DNA of 64,000 bases from Novosphingobium indicum (GCF_014645195.1 NZ_BMLK01000003.1:1-64000), one strand, 5' to 3'; counted from the first letter of the stretch, positions 24,451 to 33,936 are shown. A program made the numbers and translations. Notes: generated by a model not told the origin, from the sequence alone.

Positions 24451-26448
24451 TCAGCGCAGGTCCGGTGCAGTGGCTTCGTCGCTGAGCATGGCGATCGCTT
24501 CGTCGAGGCTCATCACCTTCTGGTGCTCGGCGCCCAGGGTGCGGATGGCGACAGTGCCTTCCTCGGCCTCGCGCTTGCCGACGACCAGCAGGTGCGGGAT
24601 CTTCTTGAGCGAATGTTCGCGCACCTTGTAGTTGATCTTCTCGTTGCGCAGATCGGTCTCGACGCGCACGCCCGCCGCTTTCAGCTTCGCGGTCACGTCC
24701 TGCGCATAGCCGTCCGCATCGGAAACAATCGTCGCGACAACCGCCTGCACCGGGGCGAGCCACACCGGGAGCTTGCCGGCGAAGTGCTCGATCAGGATGC
24801 CGATGAACCGTTCGTAGGAGCCGAAGATCGCGCGGTGCAGCATGACCGGACGGTGCTTCTCGCCGTCCTCGCCGATGTAGCTGGCATCGAGCCGCTCGGG
24901 CAGCATGCGGTCGGATTGGATCGTGCCGACCTGCCAGGTGCGGCCGATCGCATCGGTGAGGTGCCATTCCAGCTTGGGCGCATAGAAGGCGCCTTCGCCG
25001 GGCAGTTCCTCCCAGCCGTATTCGTCGGAGGCGAGGCCGGCGCGCTCCACGGCATCGCGCAGTTCCTGCTCGGCCTTGTCCCACAGCTCGTCGCTGCCGA
25101 TGCGGTTGTCGGGGCGCAGCGCCAGCTTGATCGAATAGCTGAAGCCGAAGTCCTTGTAGACGCGGTTCGCCAGTTCGCAGAAGGCCTGGACCTCGTCGAC
25201 GATCTGGTCTTCGCGGCAGAAGATATGCGCGTCGTCCTGCGTGAACTGGCGCACGCGCATGAGGCCGTGCAGCGCGCCGTGCGGCTCGTTGCGGTGGCAG
25301 CAGCCGTTCTCGTAGAGGCGCAGCGGCAGTTCGCGGTAGGACTTGATGCCCTGGCGGAAGATCAGCACGTGCGCCGGGCAGTTCATCGGCTTCAATGCCA
25401 TCCAGTCGGCATCGTCCGAAACCAGCGGGCCTTCGTCCTCGGTATTCGGCACTTCGTCGGGGATGACGAACATGTTCTCGCGGTACTTGCCCCAGTGGCC
25501 CGACTGCTCCCACTGGCGCGCGTCCATGACCTGCGGGGTCTTCACCTCGCGGTAGCCGGCGCCGTCGATGGCGCGGCGCATGTAGGTTTCCAGCTCGCGC
25601 CAGATCACATAGCCCTTGGGGTGCCAGAACACCGAACCGTGCGCTTCGGGCTGGAGGTGGAACAGGTCCATCTCGCCCGCCAGCTTGCGGTGGTCGCGCT
25701 TGGCGGCTTCCTCGAGGCGCGTGAGGTGCGCGTTGAGCTGCTTCTTGTTGAGCCAGCCGGTGCCGTAGATGCGCGTGAGCTGTGCGTTCTTCTGGTCGCC
25801 GCGCCAGTAGGCACCCGCGACGCGCATAAGCTTGAAGGCCTGCGGATCGAGCTTGCCGGTGCTGGGCAGGTGCGGGCCGCGGCACATGTCGAGCCAGTCC
25901 TCGCCCGACCAGTATACCGTCAGGTCCTCGTCACCGGGCAGTTCGGCGGCCCATTCGGCCTTGAACTGCTCGCCGTCCGCCTTCCACTTGGCGATCAGGT
26001 CCTCGCGGGTCCAGACTTCGCGCCGCAGCGGCTTGTCGGCCTTGATGATCTCGCGCATCTTTTCCTCGATGGCGGGAAGATCGTCCATGCCGAAAGGCTC
26101 GCGCGAGGCGGGGGCCATCACGTCGTAGTAGAACCCGTCGTCAGTCGCCGGGCCGAAGGTGATCTGCGTGCCGGGCCAGAGCGCCTGCACCGCTTCGGCG
26201 AGCACGTGGGCAAAGTCGTGGCGGGCGAGTTCGAGCGCTTCTTCCTCGTCGCGCCCGGTGACCAGCGCCAGTTCGGCATCGCCCGTGAAGGGCCGGCTGA
26301 GATCGACCATCTCGCCATCGACTTTCGCGGCAAGCGCGGCCTTGGCGAGGCCGGGGCCGATCGCGGCGGCGACATCCGCCGGGGTCGAGCCTTCGGGCAT
26401 TTCGCGAACCGAACCGTCGGGCAGGCTGATCTTGAACATCTCGGACAT
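24451..26448 (-). CDS. thrS: Threonyl-tRNA synthetase
   Basis: A 665-residue class II aminoacyl-tRNA synthetase charging tRNA-Thr. It has an N-terminal TGS domain (about 1-60, with L-P-D-G-S and P-A-D-V-A), an editing domain with H-D-F-A-H near residue 75, a catalytic core with M-N-C-P-A-H, the R-x3-L-P-L-R-L-Y class II segment and R-x2-Q-F-T-Q-D-D-A-H, and a C-terminal anticodon-binding domain. The Met at 26448 is chosen since upstream residues up to 26520 are non-conserved. About 170 bases before it ends a Thr-rich leader peptide, implying control by charged tRNA-Thr. Confidence 0.97.
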   Translation of the reverse strand: MSEMFKISLPDGSVREMPEGSTPADVAAAIGPGLAKAALAAKVDGEMVDLSRPFTGDAELALVTGRDEEEALELARHDFAHVLAEAVQALWPGTQITFGPATDDGFYYDVMAPASREPFGMDDLPAIEEKMREIIKADKPLRREVWTREDLIAKWKADGEQFKAEWAAELPGDEDLTVYWSGEDWLDMCRGPHLPSTGKLDPQAFKLMRVAGAYWRGDQKNAQLTRIYGTGWLNKKQLNAHLTRLEEAAKRDHRKLAGEMDLFHLQPEAHGSVFWHPKGYVIWRELETYMRRAIDGAGYREVKTPQVMDARQWEQSGHWGKYRENMFVIPDEVPNTEDEGPLVSDDADWMALKPMNCPAHVLIFRQGIKSYRELPLRLYENGCCHRNEPHGALHGLMRVRQFTQDDAHIFCREDQIVDEVQAFCELANRVYKDFGFSYSIKLALRPDNRIGSDELWDKAEQELRDAVERAGLASDEYGWEELPGEGAFYAPKLEWHLTDAIGRTWQVGTIQSDRMLPERLDASYIGEDGEKHRPVMLHRAIFGSYERFIGILIEHFAGKLPVWLAPVQAVVATIVSDADGYAQDVTAKLKAAGVRVETDLRNEKINYKVREHSLKKIPHLLVVGKREAEEGTVAIRTLGAEHQKVMSLDEAIAMLSDEATAPDLR

Positions 26449-26616
26449 CGAAACTCGTCTTTCCGTTTCTGGCAATCGGGCCGTTTCAAGCCTTATTGGA
26501 CCTTGGGCGGGCCATGGCACAGGCGCGCGCGCGGGTGAAGCTTCGGCGTCAGCTAATTTTGTCCGTTCGGGAGGTGACGCCAGCCGCCCGAACCCCGGGC
26601 GACGGTGGCTGCGCGT

Positions 26617-26688
26617 TCAGGCCGCGACCAACCGTGCCCGGGCGTGCCGGGTAGTGGTGGTGGTAGTCGTGGTGCGCTGCTGCGTCAT
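26617..26688 (-). CDS. Threonine-rich leader peptide of thrS
   Basis: A 23-residue ORF (M-T-Q-Q-R, then eight consecutive Thr codons, then R-H-A-R-A-R-L-V-A-A) upstream of thrS on the same strand. The Thr codons are ACC, ACG and ACT mixed, not a simple repeat. Such a run is the hallmark of an attenuation leader in which ribosome stalling senses Thr-tRNA shortage. Downstream are two competing hairpins, 26579-26609 and 26545-26581, sharing three bases. No T-run follows either, so the mechanism may not be classical intrinsic termination. The ribosome-binding site is weak. Confidence 0.65.
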   Translation of the reverse strand: MTQQRTTTTTTTTRHARARLVAA

Positions 26689-26769
26689 GCGGTCGATTTA
26701 GCGACGGCTCGCGGAAATGTCATCCGCTATCGCTTTTGTGGCAAGGGTACGTGACGTAATGTAAGGTAT

Positions 26770-26782
26770 GTTTGACACAAAC
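26770..26782. promoter_or_regulatory. Inverted repeat over a minus 35 element before the Xre mini-operon
   Basis: GTTTG-ACA-CAAAC is a perfect inverted repeat that contains TTGACA (26772-26777), a consensus minus 35 hexamer. It is 52 bases before the first ATG of the four-gene operon. An operator here would let the Xre protein of the operon repress its own promoter. Confidence 0.4.
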
Positions 26783-26833
26783 CGATAAATTATGGCAAGC
26801 GACCTTTACACAAAATGAAGGGAGCTTTTCATC

Positions 26834-26986
26834 ATGTCACGCACCACCGCCATTCTCTGGGCGCTGGCCGTTCTTGCCGTAGCGCTGCTCAATGTTCTTG
26901 AAGTCCTGCCTGACTGGGCAACTTTTGCCGCAATTTTTTCGCTGCCGGCCATGGCTGCGGTTCGCGTTCGCAAGGGCCGCTGCTGA
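26834..26986 (+). CDS. Small membrane protein, first gene of the Xre mini-operon
   Basis: A 50-residue protein with two hydrophobic stretches (residues 5-22 and about 29-43) and a basic C-terminus (V-R-V-R-K-G-R-C). An AGGGAG ribosome-binding sequence sits about 10 bases before the ATG. No family is recognised. The next gene starts two bases after the stop. Confidence 0.6.
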   Translation: MSRTTAILWALAVLAVALLNVLEVLPDWATFAAIFSLPAMAAVRVRKGRC

Positions 26987-26988
26987 AA

Positions 26989-27411
26989 ATGGGCATGGGT
27001 CTGAAAGGCGGTGCGGTTCAGCGTCGGTACTTTTGCCGGTTGTTCGGTAGCGGGGGGCTCTATCTTGCAGCCACCTTCGCGGCGAACCGTCTGCTAGACA
27101 GGGATGCGCCGCTGAGTGTCGCCAATGTGGCAATTGCCCTGCTGCCCGGCCTTGCGGTGCTGGGAATGATCTGGGCGATTGCCCGGCTCTACATAGAGAT
27201 ACAGGATGAGTACCTGCGCATGCTCGAAGTGCGCAAGGCCATGTTCGCCACGGCGCTTACGCTGGCGATCTGCAGTGTCTGGGGCATCCTCGAGATGTTT
27301 ACCACGGTGCCGGAACTGCCGCTTTTCTGGGTTTTTCCGATCTGGTGTTTCGGCCTTGGTTTTGGCGGGCTGTGGAACAAGCTGACACTCGGCGATGCGG
27401 GGTGTGCGTGA
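26989..27411 (+). CDS. Integral membrane protein of the Xre mini-operon
   Basis: A 140-residue protein with about four membrane helices (starting near residues 19, 40, 80 and 110). Between helices 2 and 3 is a charged loop, I-E-I-Q-D-E-Y-x-R-M-L-E-V-R, which recalls small membrane proteins paired with Xre regulators in alphaproteobacteria. Function unknown. Its stop overlaps the GTG start of the regulator gene. Confidence 0.78.
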   Translation: MGMGLKGGAVQRRYFCRLFGSGGLYLAATFAANRLLDRDAPLSVANVAIALLPGLAVLGMIWAIARLYIEIQDEYLRMLEVRKAMFATALTLAICSVWGILEMFTTVPELPLFWVFPIWCFGLGFGGLWNKLTLGDAGCA

Positions 27412-27608
27412 AAAACCGGCTTCGCGTGCTGCGTGCCGAGCGCGGGTGGAGCCAGCAGGATCTGGCGACCCGGCTCGAGGTTTCGCGTCAGAGCGTCAAC
27501 GCCGTGGAGACGGGCAAATACGACCCCTCTCTGCCTCTCGCCTTCCGGATCGCCGCGTTGTTCGGTATGGCGATCGAAGACATCTTCCTGTGGGAGGAAT
27601 CGCAATGA
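27408..27608 (+). CDS. Xre family helix-turn-helix regulator
   Basis: A 66-residue DNA-binding protein starting at a GTG that overlaps the previous stop. It is a single HTH_3 domain: L-R-x2-R-A-E-R-G-W-S-Q-Q-D-L-A, then V-S-R-Q-S-V-N-A-V-E-T-G-K-Y-x-P-S-L-P-L-A and I-A-x2-F-G-x2-I-E-D-I-F, close to the YozG/Cro type. No sensor domain is present. It probably represses its own operon; the open frame extends to 27345, inside the upstream gene, which is less likely to be used. Confidence 0.88.
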   Translation: MKNRLRVLRAERGWSQQDLATRLEVSRQSVNAVETGKYDPSLPLAFRIAALFGMAIEDIFLWEESQ

Positions 27609-27808
27609 ACGGGCCCAAGCGCCGCCTCGATATCGCCGGAAAGCCGCTCGCCGTGTGGATCGCGGGTATTTGCGGACTGGCCGCCGTGCTCGGAGTGGCC
27701 CATCTGCTGCAGGATGTGGAGCCGCAGCCGCAGCAGGTTGAGGTCACGCAGTCCCCTTCGGGCAGCATCCACGTTTTCGTGAAGTCGACCGTCCCGCTTC
27801 TCAACTGA
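27605..27808 (+). CDS. Small membrane-anchored protein, last gene of the Xre mini-operon
   Basis: A 67-residue protein whose start overlaps the regulator stop as ATGA. One membrane segment (about residues 17-36) is followed by a short acidic/polar periplasmic tail ending V-K-S-T-V-P-L-L-N. No family recognised. The end overlaps the convergent glycosylase-like gene by eight bases. Confidence 0.6.
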   Translation: MNGPKRRLDIAGKPLAVWIAGICGLAAVLGVAHLLQDVEPQPQQVEVTQSPSGSIHVFVKSTVPLLN

Positions 27809-28454
27809 TCTGCCGGGCCCTCGCGTATTCGTGCTCACAGCCAGCCAGGTCCGCCCGCACGAGTGCGGTGAGAAGGGCCGGGAGATCGGACGGGCCGACC
27901 AGATCGGCAAGCTCTTCGGCATCGTCTCCCAAGCCGATTTCGCGTGCGACGTCGAGCGCCTTCCGATCGGCAAAGGGCTGCCATTCATCCCAGACCGCTT
28001 GCGCCTCGCGCGCGAAGATCTCGGCGCCGAGCGGGCCGATGCCATTGAACTCCTGCAGCAGATCGAAGATGCGGGCGCCATCGCCGTCGGCTGCCTCGCG
28101 CAGCTTGCGCAAGTCGCCACGGTATCGTTCCTTGAGCAGCGCGCTGGTCTTTGCAAGCTTGGTCGATGTGCTTTCGTCGAAGCGGGCATAGCCGTGTTCG
28201 TTCAGCACTTTCACGCGCTCTTCCCAGCTTGCGTCGCACATGTGGTCGACCGTGGTCAGCCCCGCCTCGTTGAGTGCGCGTGCCGCCTCGATGGCCTGCC
28301 GTGCGCTGATCCTGGCGCTGAACAGCAGGCAGGCGACCAGCCACTGAAACAGCGGCATCGGTTCGTTGCGATGCAGGGCGATGCCGATCTCCTCGGCATA
28401 CGTAGTGCCATGGTCGGCGATCAGGCGCCGGGCGCGGTCCTTTTTCGAAGCCAT
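27801..28454 (-). CDS. HhH-GPD-like DNA glycosylase/endonuclease III relative
   Basis: A 217-residue all-helical protein similar to endonuclease III-type proteins: an early Y-A-E-E-I-G-I helix, L-F-S-A-R-I-S-A-R-Q-A, and a helix-hairpin-helix-like F-N-G-I-G-P-L-G-A-E-I near residue 150. The catalytic Lys that follows the hairpin glycine in bifunctional enzymes is not present, and the C-terminal 4Fe-4S cysteines are missing. It may be a monofunctional glycosylase or a non-catalytic relative. The Met at 28454 is preferred over 28478. Confidence 0.65.
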   Translation of the reverse strand: MASKKDRARRLIADHGTTYAEEIGIALHRNEPMPLFQWLVACLLFSARISARQAIEAARALNEAGLTTVDHMCDASWEERVKVLNEHGYARFDESTSTKLAKTSALLKERYRGDLRKLREAADGDGARIFDLLQEFNGIGPLGAEIFAREAQAVWDEWQPFADRKALDVAREIGLGDDAEELADLVGPSDLPALLTALVRADLAGCEHEYARARQIS

Positions 28455-28496
28455 GCATCGGGAACGTGCCGGGGGCATTCGCGTTCCCGGCGACGA

Positions 28497-29816
28497 TCAG
28501 CCGGCGCGGTCCGCGCGGCGATTCAGCAGGTGGACGAAAAGCCAACCGGCGGTGATGCACACGAAGGGCATGACCGGATAGTGAAAGCGCGACTGACCGG
28601 AAAAGACCACGCAGATCAGTGTCGGATAGAGCGCGATGCCATAGGGCAGGAGCCACCAGCCGATCCAGCGCTGCCCGTCGCGGTGCCGCTTCATCAGCAT
28701 AACGAAAAAAGCGGCGGCGAAGGCCAGCATCAGCACGGCGTAATAGGCCTGGTTGGCGTAGCGCATGGCGCGGTACACCGCTTCGAAGCGCTCATAGCCC
28801 GGCGCGCCGCCCTGGTAGGCCCATTCGGCCTCGCCATCCGGCAGCCACAGGCGCATCAGCTTTTTCGGGGCGAGCGCGAGGAACTTGCCGGGATTCTGCT
28901 CGATCCATTCGAGGCCGAGCCGCTTGGCTTCGGCGTCGCGGCTGACTTCATCGAGGCCGGGGCGAGCCATCAGGTGCTTCACCACCAGCGCATCCGGGGT
29001 GTAATCGCCGGTCGCGGTGTCGTGGTTGCCGGTCAGCAGTGTGTAGCCGCCGTTGGTCGAGATCAGCACCCAGTGATCGAGCTGCGCGTGGTTGCGGACG
29101 CTCCACGGCAGCACGGTCAGAATGGCGACGCCCAGCACCAGCAGCCCTTCGCCGAACAGGCGCGGAAAACGCTGCCAGATGTTCCGCTGGCGCAGCCATT
29201 CGATGGCGAAGAGCAGCGGGATCACCACCACGGTCTGCGCTTTCACCAGCGTGGCGAAGCCGAAGATCAGCCCGGCACCGACCAGTTGCCAGCGGTTGGT
29301 GCGCGTGACGATGGCCCAGCACCCGGCCATCAGCAGCATCGTGTAGAACACTTCGGTGAGCGCCAGCGGCACGTAACCGATGGCGTTGGGATAGATCGCC
29401 AGCAGCAGCAGGCCGGCACGCGCCGCTGCTTCCGATCCGAACAGCCGGCGCCCCAGCGCCAGCGTCAGCCCCCCGATCAGCATCGCGCTCACGAGATTGA
29501 ACAGGCCTAGGACGACGGTCGAGGCGCCGAACTGCGAGAACACCAGCGACAGCGCGATCGGCCAGCCCGGAGGCCAGAACGCGGTCGGCGCGCCGGTATT
29601 GTCGAGATAGCCGTTACCCGCGGCGAGGCTGACGGCGCGGATGTAGTACCATTCCGCATCCGACGTCGGCGCGACGTCGATCATCAGGACGGCGACGCGC
29701 AGGGCGAAATAGAGCGCCCAGATCGCCAGCAGCACAGAGCGTTCGGTTCCGAACCATTCGAGTCGCTGCGCAAGCGGCGAGGGCGGAGTGGGGAAGCGGA
29801 TGACCTGAGCGCTCAT
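28497..29816 (-). CDS. Membrane-bound dolichyl-phosphate-mannose-type glycosyltransferase (GT39/GT83-like)
   Basis: A 439-residue polytopic protein with ten or more helices. The first periplasmic loop starts with D-V-A-P-T-S-D-A-E-W-Y-Y, which contains the acidic pair typical of GT-C fold enzymes (PMT_2 domain) using polyprenyl-phosphate sugars. Later segments include G-G-Y-T-L-L-T-G-N-H. It probably adds sugars to lipid A, glycan or protein in the periplasm. The start at 29816 is chosen since residues encoded further up are non-conserved. Confidence 0.82.
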   Translation of the reverse strand: MSAQVIRFPTPPSPLAQRLEWFGTERSVLLAIWALYFALRVAVLMIDVAPTSDAEWYYIRAVSLAAGNGYLDNTGAPTAFWPPGWPIALSLVFSQFGASTVVLGLFNLVSAMLIGGLTLALGRRLFGSEAAARAGLLLLAIYPNAIGYVPLALTEVFYTMLLMAGCWAIVTRTNRWQLVGAGLIFGFATLVKAQTVVVIPLLFAIEWLRQRNIWQRFPRLFGEGLLVLGVAILTVLPWSVRNHAQLDHWVLISTNGGYTLLTGNHDTATGDYTPDALVVKHLMARPGLDEVSRDAEAKRLGLEWIEQNPGKFLALAPKKLMRLWLPDGEAEWAYQGGAPGYERFEAVYRAMRYANQAYYAVLMLAFAAAFFVMLMKRHRDGQRWIGWWLLPYGIALYPTLICVVFSGQSRFHYPVMPFVCITAGWLFVHLLNRRADRAG

Positions 29817-29928
29817 GATCGGCTTCCTGTAGCCGCCGCTGTTTAAGATCGCATTATCTTTGTGAAAGGCTTCGTGCCGTGCCCATGCCGGGTTGTCCTT
29901 GCCGCTCGCGGTCCCCACTATCGCGGCC

Positions 29929-30684
29929 ATGACCCAGACACGCATTCACGCCATGCCCGACGGGCGAGAGATCGCTTACCGTTTCACGCCCGGCCAGGGC
30001 CCCGCGCTCGTGTTCCTGCCCGGCTACATGTCAGACATGGCCGGCGGCAAGGCGACGGCGGTGTTCGAGATGGCGCAGGCCACGGGCGTCGCCTGCCTGC
30101 TGCTCGACTATTCCGGATGCGGCCAAAGCGGCGGCGACTTCGCAGACGGCAGCCTGACGCGCTGGAAGGAAGAAATCCTCGCGCTGATCGAGGCGCTGAG
30201 CATCAAGGGCGCCGTGCTGATCGGCTCGTCGATGGGCGGCTGGCTGATGCTGCTGGCAGGGCTTGCGCTGGGCGACAAGCTCAAGGGCCTGATCGGCATC
30301 GCGCCTGCGCCGGACTTCACCGAATGGGGCATCCCCCAGATGGACAAGGCGCTGCTGGCCGACGGCGAGACGATCTACGAGGACAACCCTTACGGCCCCG
30401 AACCGACGCCGACGCATCCCCTCTTCTGGGCGGACGGGCAGGCGAATCTGCTGCTCGAAGGCGAAATCGCGCTCGATTGTCCGGTGCGTCTGCTGCACGG
30501 TCAGCGCGATCCCGACGTGCCATGGGAGATTTCGCTGCAGCTGGCCGAGAAGCTCCGTTCAGCCGACGTGCAGGTCACGCTGATCAAGGACGGCGATCAC
30601 CGCCTTTCCCGCGACTCCGACATAGCGCTGCTGTTGCGAACGGTAGCCGAGATGATCCTGCCTCGCGGTACGGCGGAAGCCTGA
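29929..30684 (+). CDS. Alpha/beta hydrolase
   Basis: A 251-residue soluble hydrolase. The nucleophile elbow is G-S-S-M-G-G near residue 100, a histidine candidate is in G-D-H-R-L near the C-terminus, and the oxyanion region is L-P-G-Y-M-S. It resembles the serine-esterase/palmitoyl thioesterase (ABHD10-like) branch. The open frame extends to 29893, but the Met at 29929 (M-T-Q-T-R-I) fits the family start. It is followed after 13 bases by the TPR gene. Confidence 0.85.
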   Translation: MTQTRIHAMPDGREIAYRFTPGQGPALVFLPGYMSDMAGGKATAVFEMAQATGVACLLLDYSGCGQSGGDFADGSLTRWKEEILALIEALSIKGAVLIGSSMGGWLMLLAGLALGDKLKGLIGIAPAPDFTEWGIPQMDKALLADGETIYEDNPYGPEPTPTHPLFWADGQANLLLEGEIALDCPVRLLHGQRDPDVPWEISLQLAEKLRSADVQVTLIKDGDHRLSRDSDIALLLRTVAEMILPRGTAEA

Positions 30685-30697
30685 CCGGAGTCGCTTC

Positions 30698-31570
30698 ATG
30701 CCGCTTACATTCTTGCTTCCCTTGCTGCTGGCGCAGGCCGCGCCCTTCGACCTCGATAATCCCTACGCCTCCGCCCTGCCGCGCGAGATCGTCGAGAAGA
30801 AGGCTGACGCCGACCGCAAGCGGCGCGAGCAGGAAGCGATGGAAGTCGCATTGCCTTCCTCGCGCTCGGCGGTTGGGTGCCTGAACTCGGTCGACAAGGA
30901 TCCGGAGCGGTCCGCGCAATTGGCGCGCGATGCCATGGCGGATGCCATCGGGCGCGAACGCGTGCGCGCCGGACTGTGCCTCGGAGTGGCCCTGAGCGAT
31001 CTCGGCCGCTGGGATCAGGCGCGTGAGGCTTTCGTCACCGCGCGCGATGCGGCCGGGGAAGACGACCATGCCAGTCGTGCGCGCCTCGGAGCCATGGCGG
31101 GCAATGCCGCGCTTGCCGAGGGCGAACCGGGACAGGCGCTGGGCCTGCTGGCCCCTGCCGCGAACGAGGCCAAACAGGCCGGCGACACCGAACTCACCGC
31201 CTCGATCGCGCTCGACCGGGCCCGTGCCCTCGTGGCCGTGAAGCAGCCCGACGAAGCCGCTGCGGCTCTGGCGCAGGCCCGCGAGGCCGAGCCCGACAAT
31301 GCGCAGGCCTGGCTGCTCTCGGCCACGCTCTCGCGCCGCCAGAACAAGTTGATCGAGGCGCAGGCACAGATCGAGAAAGCCGCGCAGCTTTCCCCGCGCG
31401 ATCCTGAAATCGGGCTTGAGGCCGGGGTGATCGCGGTGCTCGCGGGCAATGATGGTGCGGCGCGTCACTCCTGGCGCTCGGTGCTGGAAATGGCGCCCGA
31501 CAGCCCCGCGGCGACAACGGCCAAGCAGTATATCTCCCAACTCGGACCCGAAAGTACCGCGAAACCATGA
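30698..31570 (+). CDS. Exported tetratricopeptide repeat protein
   Basis: A 290-residue protein with a short signal peptide (L-P-L-L-L-A-Q-A) and a body of helical TPR-like repeats from about residue 80 to 270, rich in Ala, for example [17 protein letters not shown]. It is likely periplasmic and a protein-interaction scaffold. The stop overlaps the start of the next gene by four bases, so the two are co-translated. Confidence 0.82.
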   Translation: MPLTFLLPLLLAQAAPFDLDNPYASALPREIVEKKADADRKRREQEAMEVALPSSRSAVGCLNSVDKDPERSAQLARDAMADAIGRERVRAGLCLGVALSDLGRWDQAREAFVTARDAAGEDDHASRARLGAMAGNAALAEGEPGQALGLLAPAANEAKQAGDTELTASIALDRARALVAVKQPDEAAAALAQAREAEPDNAQAWLLSATLSRRQNKLIEAQAQIEKAAQLSPRDPEIGLEAGVIAVLAGNDGAARHSWRSVLEMAPDSPAATTAKQYISQLGPESTAKP

Positions 31571-32547
31571 TTCCTCTCTCGGTCCTCGATCTCGTCACGG
31601 TGCGCGAAGGCGGTACTGTCGCCGACGCGCTGGCGATCACGACGCAGACCGCGCAGGTCGCCGAACGCGCCGGATACAAGCGCTACTGGGTGGCCGAACA
31701 CCACGGCATGGACGGCATTGCCGGCGGCGCGACCTCGGTCGTGCTGGCCCATTTGGGCAATGCGACCAGCACGATCCGCATCGGCTCGGGCGGAATCATG
31801 CTGCCCAACCACAATCCTTACGTGATCGCCGAGCAGTTCGGCACGCTGGCCGCGCTGTTTCCCGGTCGCGTCGATCTCGGGCTGGGCCGGGCCGCCGGCG
31901 CGGACGGGCGGCTCGCCAATGCCCTGCGCAAGGACATTGTCGGCGCTGCAGACCACTTTCCGCAGGACGTGGTCGAACTGCAGGCGCGCTTTGCCGGGCA
32001 GGCGGTGGGCGGCGTCGCCTCGCCGCAGGCTTCGGGCGCGGACGTCGACATGTGGATTCTCGGATCGAGCCTGTTCGGCGCGCAGCTCGCCGCGATGCTC
32101 GGCCTGCCTTACGCCTTCGCCTCGCACTTCGCGCCCGCGCTGCTCGATCAGGCGGCCGCGATCTATCGCGAGAAGTTCAAGCCTTCCGAAGTCCTCGACC
32201 GGCCGCACTTCATGGCCGCGATCAACGTCCTGGCCGCCGATACCGACGAAGAGGCGTGGTATCAGGCCTCCTCCACCGACCAGAGCTTTGTCGCCCTGCG
32301 CCGCGGCACGCCCGGCAAGTTGAAGCCCCCGGTGCGCGGTTATCGCGAGACGCTTCCGCAGGCCGCGCGCGACATGCTCGGGCAGGTCCGTTCGGTCAGC
32401 GCGATCGGCACGTCGCAGACCGTGCGCACGGAAATCGAAGCCTTCGTCGAGCGCACGCAGGCGGACGAACTCGTCGTCAGCGTTGCCACTTTTGACCCGG
32501 CCGCCCAGCAGCGCTCGCTGGAATTGACCATGGACGCATTGGCCTGA
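31567..32547 (+). CDS. LLM class flavin-dependent oxidoreductase
   Basis: A 326-residue luciferase-like monooxygenase family protein with the opening P-L-S-V-L-D-L, the W-V-A-E-H-H-G-M segment, the [12 protein letters not shown] strand and D-L-G-L-G-R-A. The group with this opening (MsnO8-like) uses reduced flavin; substrate unknown. It starts within the TPR gene stop. Confidence 0.88.
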   Translation: MIPLSVLDLVTVREGGTVADALAITTQTAQVAERAGYKRYWVAEHHGMDGIAGGATSVVLAHLGNATSTIRIGSGGIMLPNHNPYVIAEQFGTLAALFPGRVDLGLGRAAGADGRLANALRKDIVGAADHFPQDVVELQARFAGQAVGGVASPQASGADVDMWILGSSLFGAQLAAMLGLPYAFASHFAPALLDQAAAIYREKFKPSEVLDRPHFMAAINVLAADTDEEAWYQASSTDQSFVALRRGTPGKLKPPVRGYRETLPQAARDMLGQVRSVSAIGTSQTVRTEIEAFVERTQADELVVSVATFDPAAQQRSLELTMDALA

Positions 32548-32551
32548 CAGT

Positions 32552-32565
32552 TTGATCCTGATCAG
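32552..32565. promoter_or_regulatory. Near-consensus FNR box upstream of ferredoxin reductase
   Basis: TTGAT-CCTG-ATCAG matches nine of ten consensus positions. It is centred about 68 bases before the ATG at 32627 and just after the LLM gene stop, in a 79-base gap. Confidence 0.6.
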
Positions 32566-32626
32566 GGAAAGACAATTGTGCCGGGGGCATTGACCGCAAG
32601 CGAAAATTACTCGATCGGGAGCGGCC

Positions 32627-33853
32627 ATGAGCAAAGCAGACGTCGTCATCGTGGGAGCAGGGCATGGCGGGGCGCAGTGCGCCATCGCGCTTCGCCAGAA
32701 CGGCTTCGAAGGAACCATCACTGTCATCGGCCGCGAGCCGGAATATCCGTATGAGCGCCCGCCGCTCTCCAAGGAGTATTTCGCGCGCGGGAAGACGTTC
32801 GACCGGTTGTACATCCGCCCGCCGACGTTCTGGGCCGAGAAGGAAGTCGAGTTCAAGCTCGGCACCGAAGTCACCAAGGTCGATCCCAAGGCGCATGAAC
32901 TCACGCTCTCAGATGGCGAGACCTTCGGCTACGGCAAGCTGATCTGGGCCACCGGCGGCGATCCCCGCCGCCTGTCGTGCTCGGGCGCGGATCTGGCCGG
33001 TGTCCATGCCGTGCGTACCCGCGAGGATTGCGACACGCTCATGGCGGAAGTCGACGACGGCACGAAGAACATCGTCGTTGTCGGCGGTGGCTACATCGGC
33101 CTCGAGGCAGCAGCGGTGCTGTCGAAGATGGGTCTCAACGTCACCCTGCTCGAAGCGCTGCCGCGCGTGCTGGCCCGTGTCGCGGGCGAAGAGCTTTCCG
33201 AGTTCTACCAGAAGGAACACCGCGACCACGGCGTCGATCTGCGCACCGAAGTCATGGTCGAATGCCTCGAGGGCGACGGACACAAGGTCACCGGCGTGAA
33301 GCTGGCGGGCGGGGAAGTGATCCCGGCCGAGGCAGTAATCGTCGGTATCGGCATCGTGCCCGCCGTGGGTCCGCTGATCTCGGCAGGCGCATCGGGCGCC
33401 AACGGTGTAGACGTGGATGAATACTGCCGCACCTCGCTGCCGGATATCTACGCCATCGGCGACTGCGCGGCCTTCGCCTGCGAATATGCCGGCGGCAACG
33501 TGATGCGCGTCGAATCGGTGCAGAACGCCAACGACATGGCGACATGCGTCGCCAAGGCGCTGTGCGGCGACGAGAAGCCCTACCATGCCTTCCCGTGGTT
33601 CTGGTCCAACCAGTACGACCTGCGGCTGCAGACGGCCGGCATCAACATGGGCTTCGACAAGACCGTGATTCGCGGCAACCCGGACGAGCGTGCTTTCTCG
33701 GTGGTCTATCTGAAGCAGGGCAAGGTCGTTGCGCTCGACTGCGTGAATGCCGTGAAGGACTACGTTCAGGGCCGCAAGCTGGTCGAAGCGGGCGCTTCGC
33801 CCGACCTCGGGAAGCTGGCGGACAAGGACGTGCCGCTGAAAGAGCTGCTCTAA
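32627..33853 (+). CDS. Ferredoxin reductase (FAD/NADH, oxygenase-type)
   Basis: A 408-residue FAD-dependent reductase of the BphA4/putidaredoxin reductase type that passes electrons from NAD(P)H to a 2Fe-2S ferredoxin serving Rieske oxygenases or P450s. It has G-A-G-H-G-G for [12 protein letters not shown], the NAD-binding [10 protein letters not shown] and Y-A-I-G-D-C-A. No ferredoxin gene is beside it. With two Rieske oxygenases in the window lacking partners, this is a good candidate reductase. A near-perfect FNR box precedes it. Confidence 0.93.
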   Translation: MSKADVVIVGAGHGGAQCAIALRQNGFEGTITVIGREPEYPYERPPLSKEYFARGKTFDRLYIRPPTFWAEKEVEFKLGTEVTKVDPKAHELTLSDGETFGYGKLIWATGGDPRRLSCSGADLAGVHAVRTREDCDTLMAEVDDGTKNIVVVGGGYIGLEAAAVLSKMGLNVTLLEALPRVLARVAGEELSEFYQKEHRDHGVDLRTEVMVECLEGDGHKVTGVKLAGGEVIPAEAVIVGIGIVPAVGPLISAGASGANGVDVDEYCRTSLPDIYAIGDCAAFACEYAGGNVMRVESVQNANDMATCVAKALCGDEKPYHAFPWFWSNQYDLRLQTAGINMGFDKTVIRGNPDERAFSVVYLKQGKVVALDCVNAVKDYVQGRKLVEAGASPDLGKLADKDVPLKELL

Positions 33854-33865
33854 GGCTTTACCATT

Positions 33866-33926
33866 CTCCCTGTTGGCAGGGCCTACAGGGAGGCTTTCCG
33901 GCTTTCCGTTCGCTCGACACGAACGG
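33866..33926. repeat. Two inverted repeats between ferredoxin reductase and queG
   Basis: CTCCCTGT...ACAGGGAG (33866-33892) and CCGTTCG-CTCGACA-CGAACGG (33906-33926). The second shares TCGACACGAACG with the repeat at 38045-38059, indicating a dispersed family. They lie between convergent genes and could act as weak terminators. Confidence 0.6.
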
Positions 33927-33936
33927 TGGGGAACAG

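Noticed and set aside
26449..26616. A classical intrinsic attenuator between the Thr leader peptide and thrS
   Set aside because: Hairpins exist, but no run of T follows either on the coding strand, so I do not call a terminator.
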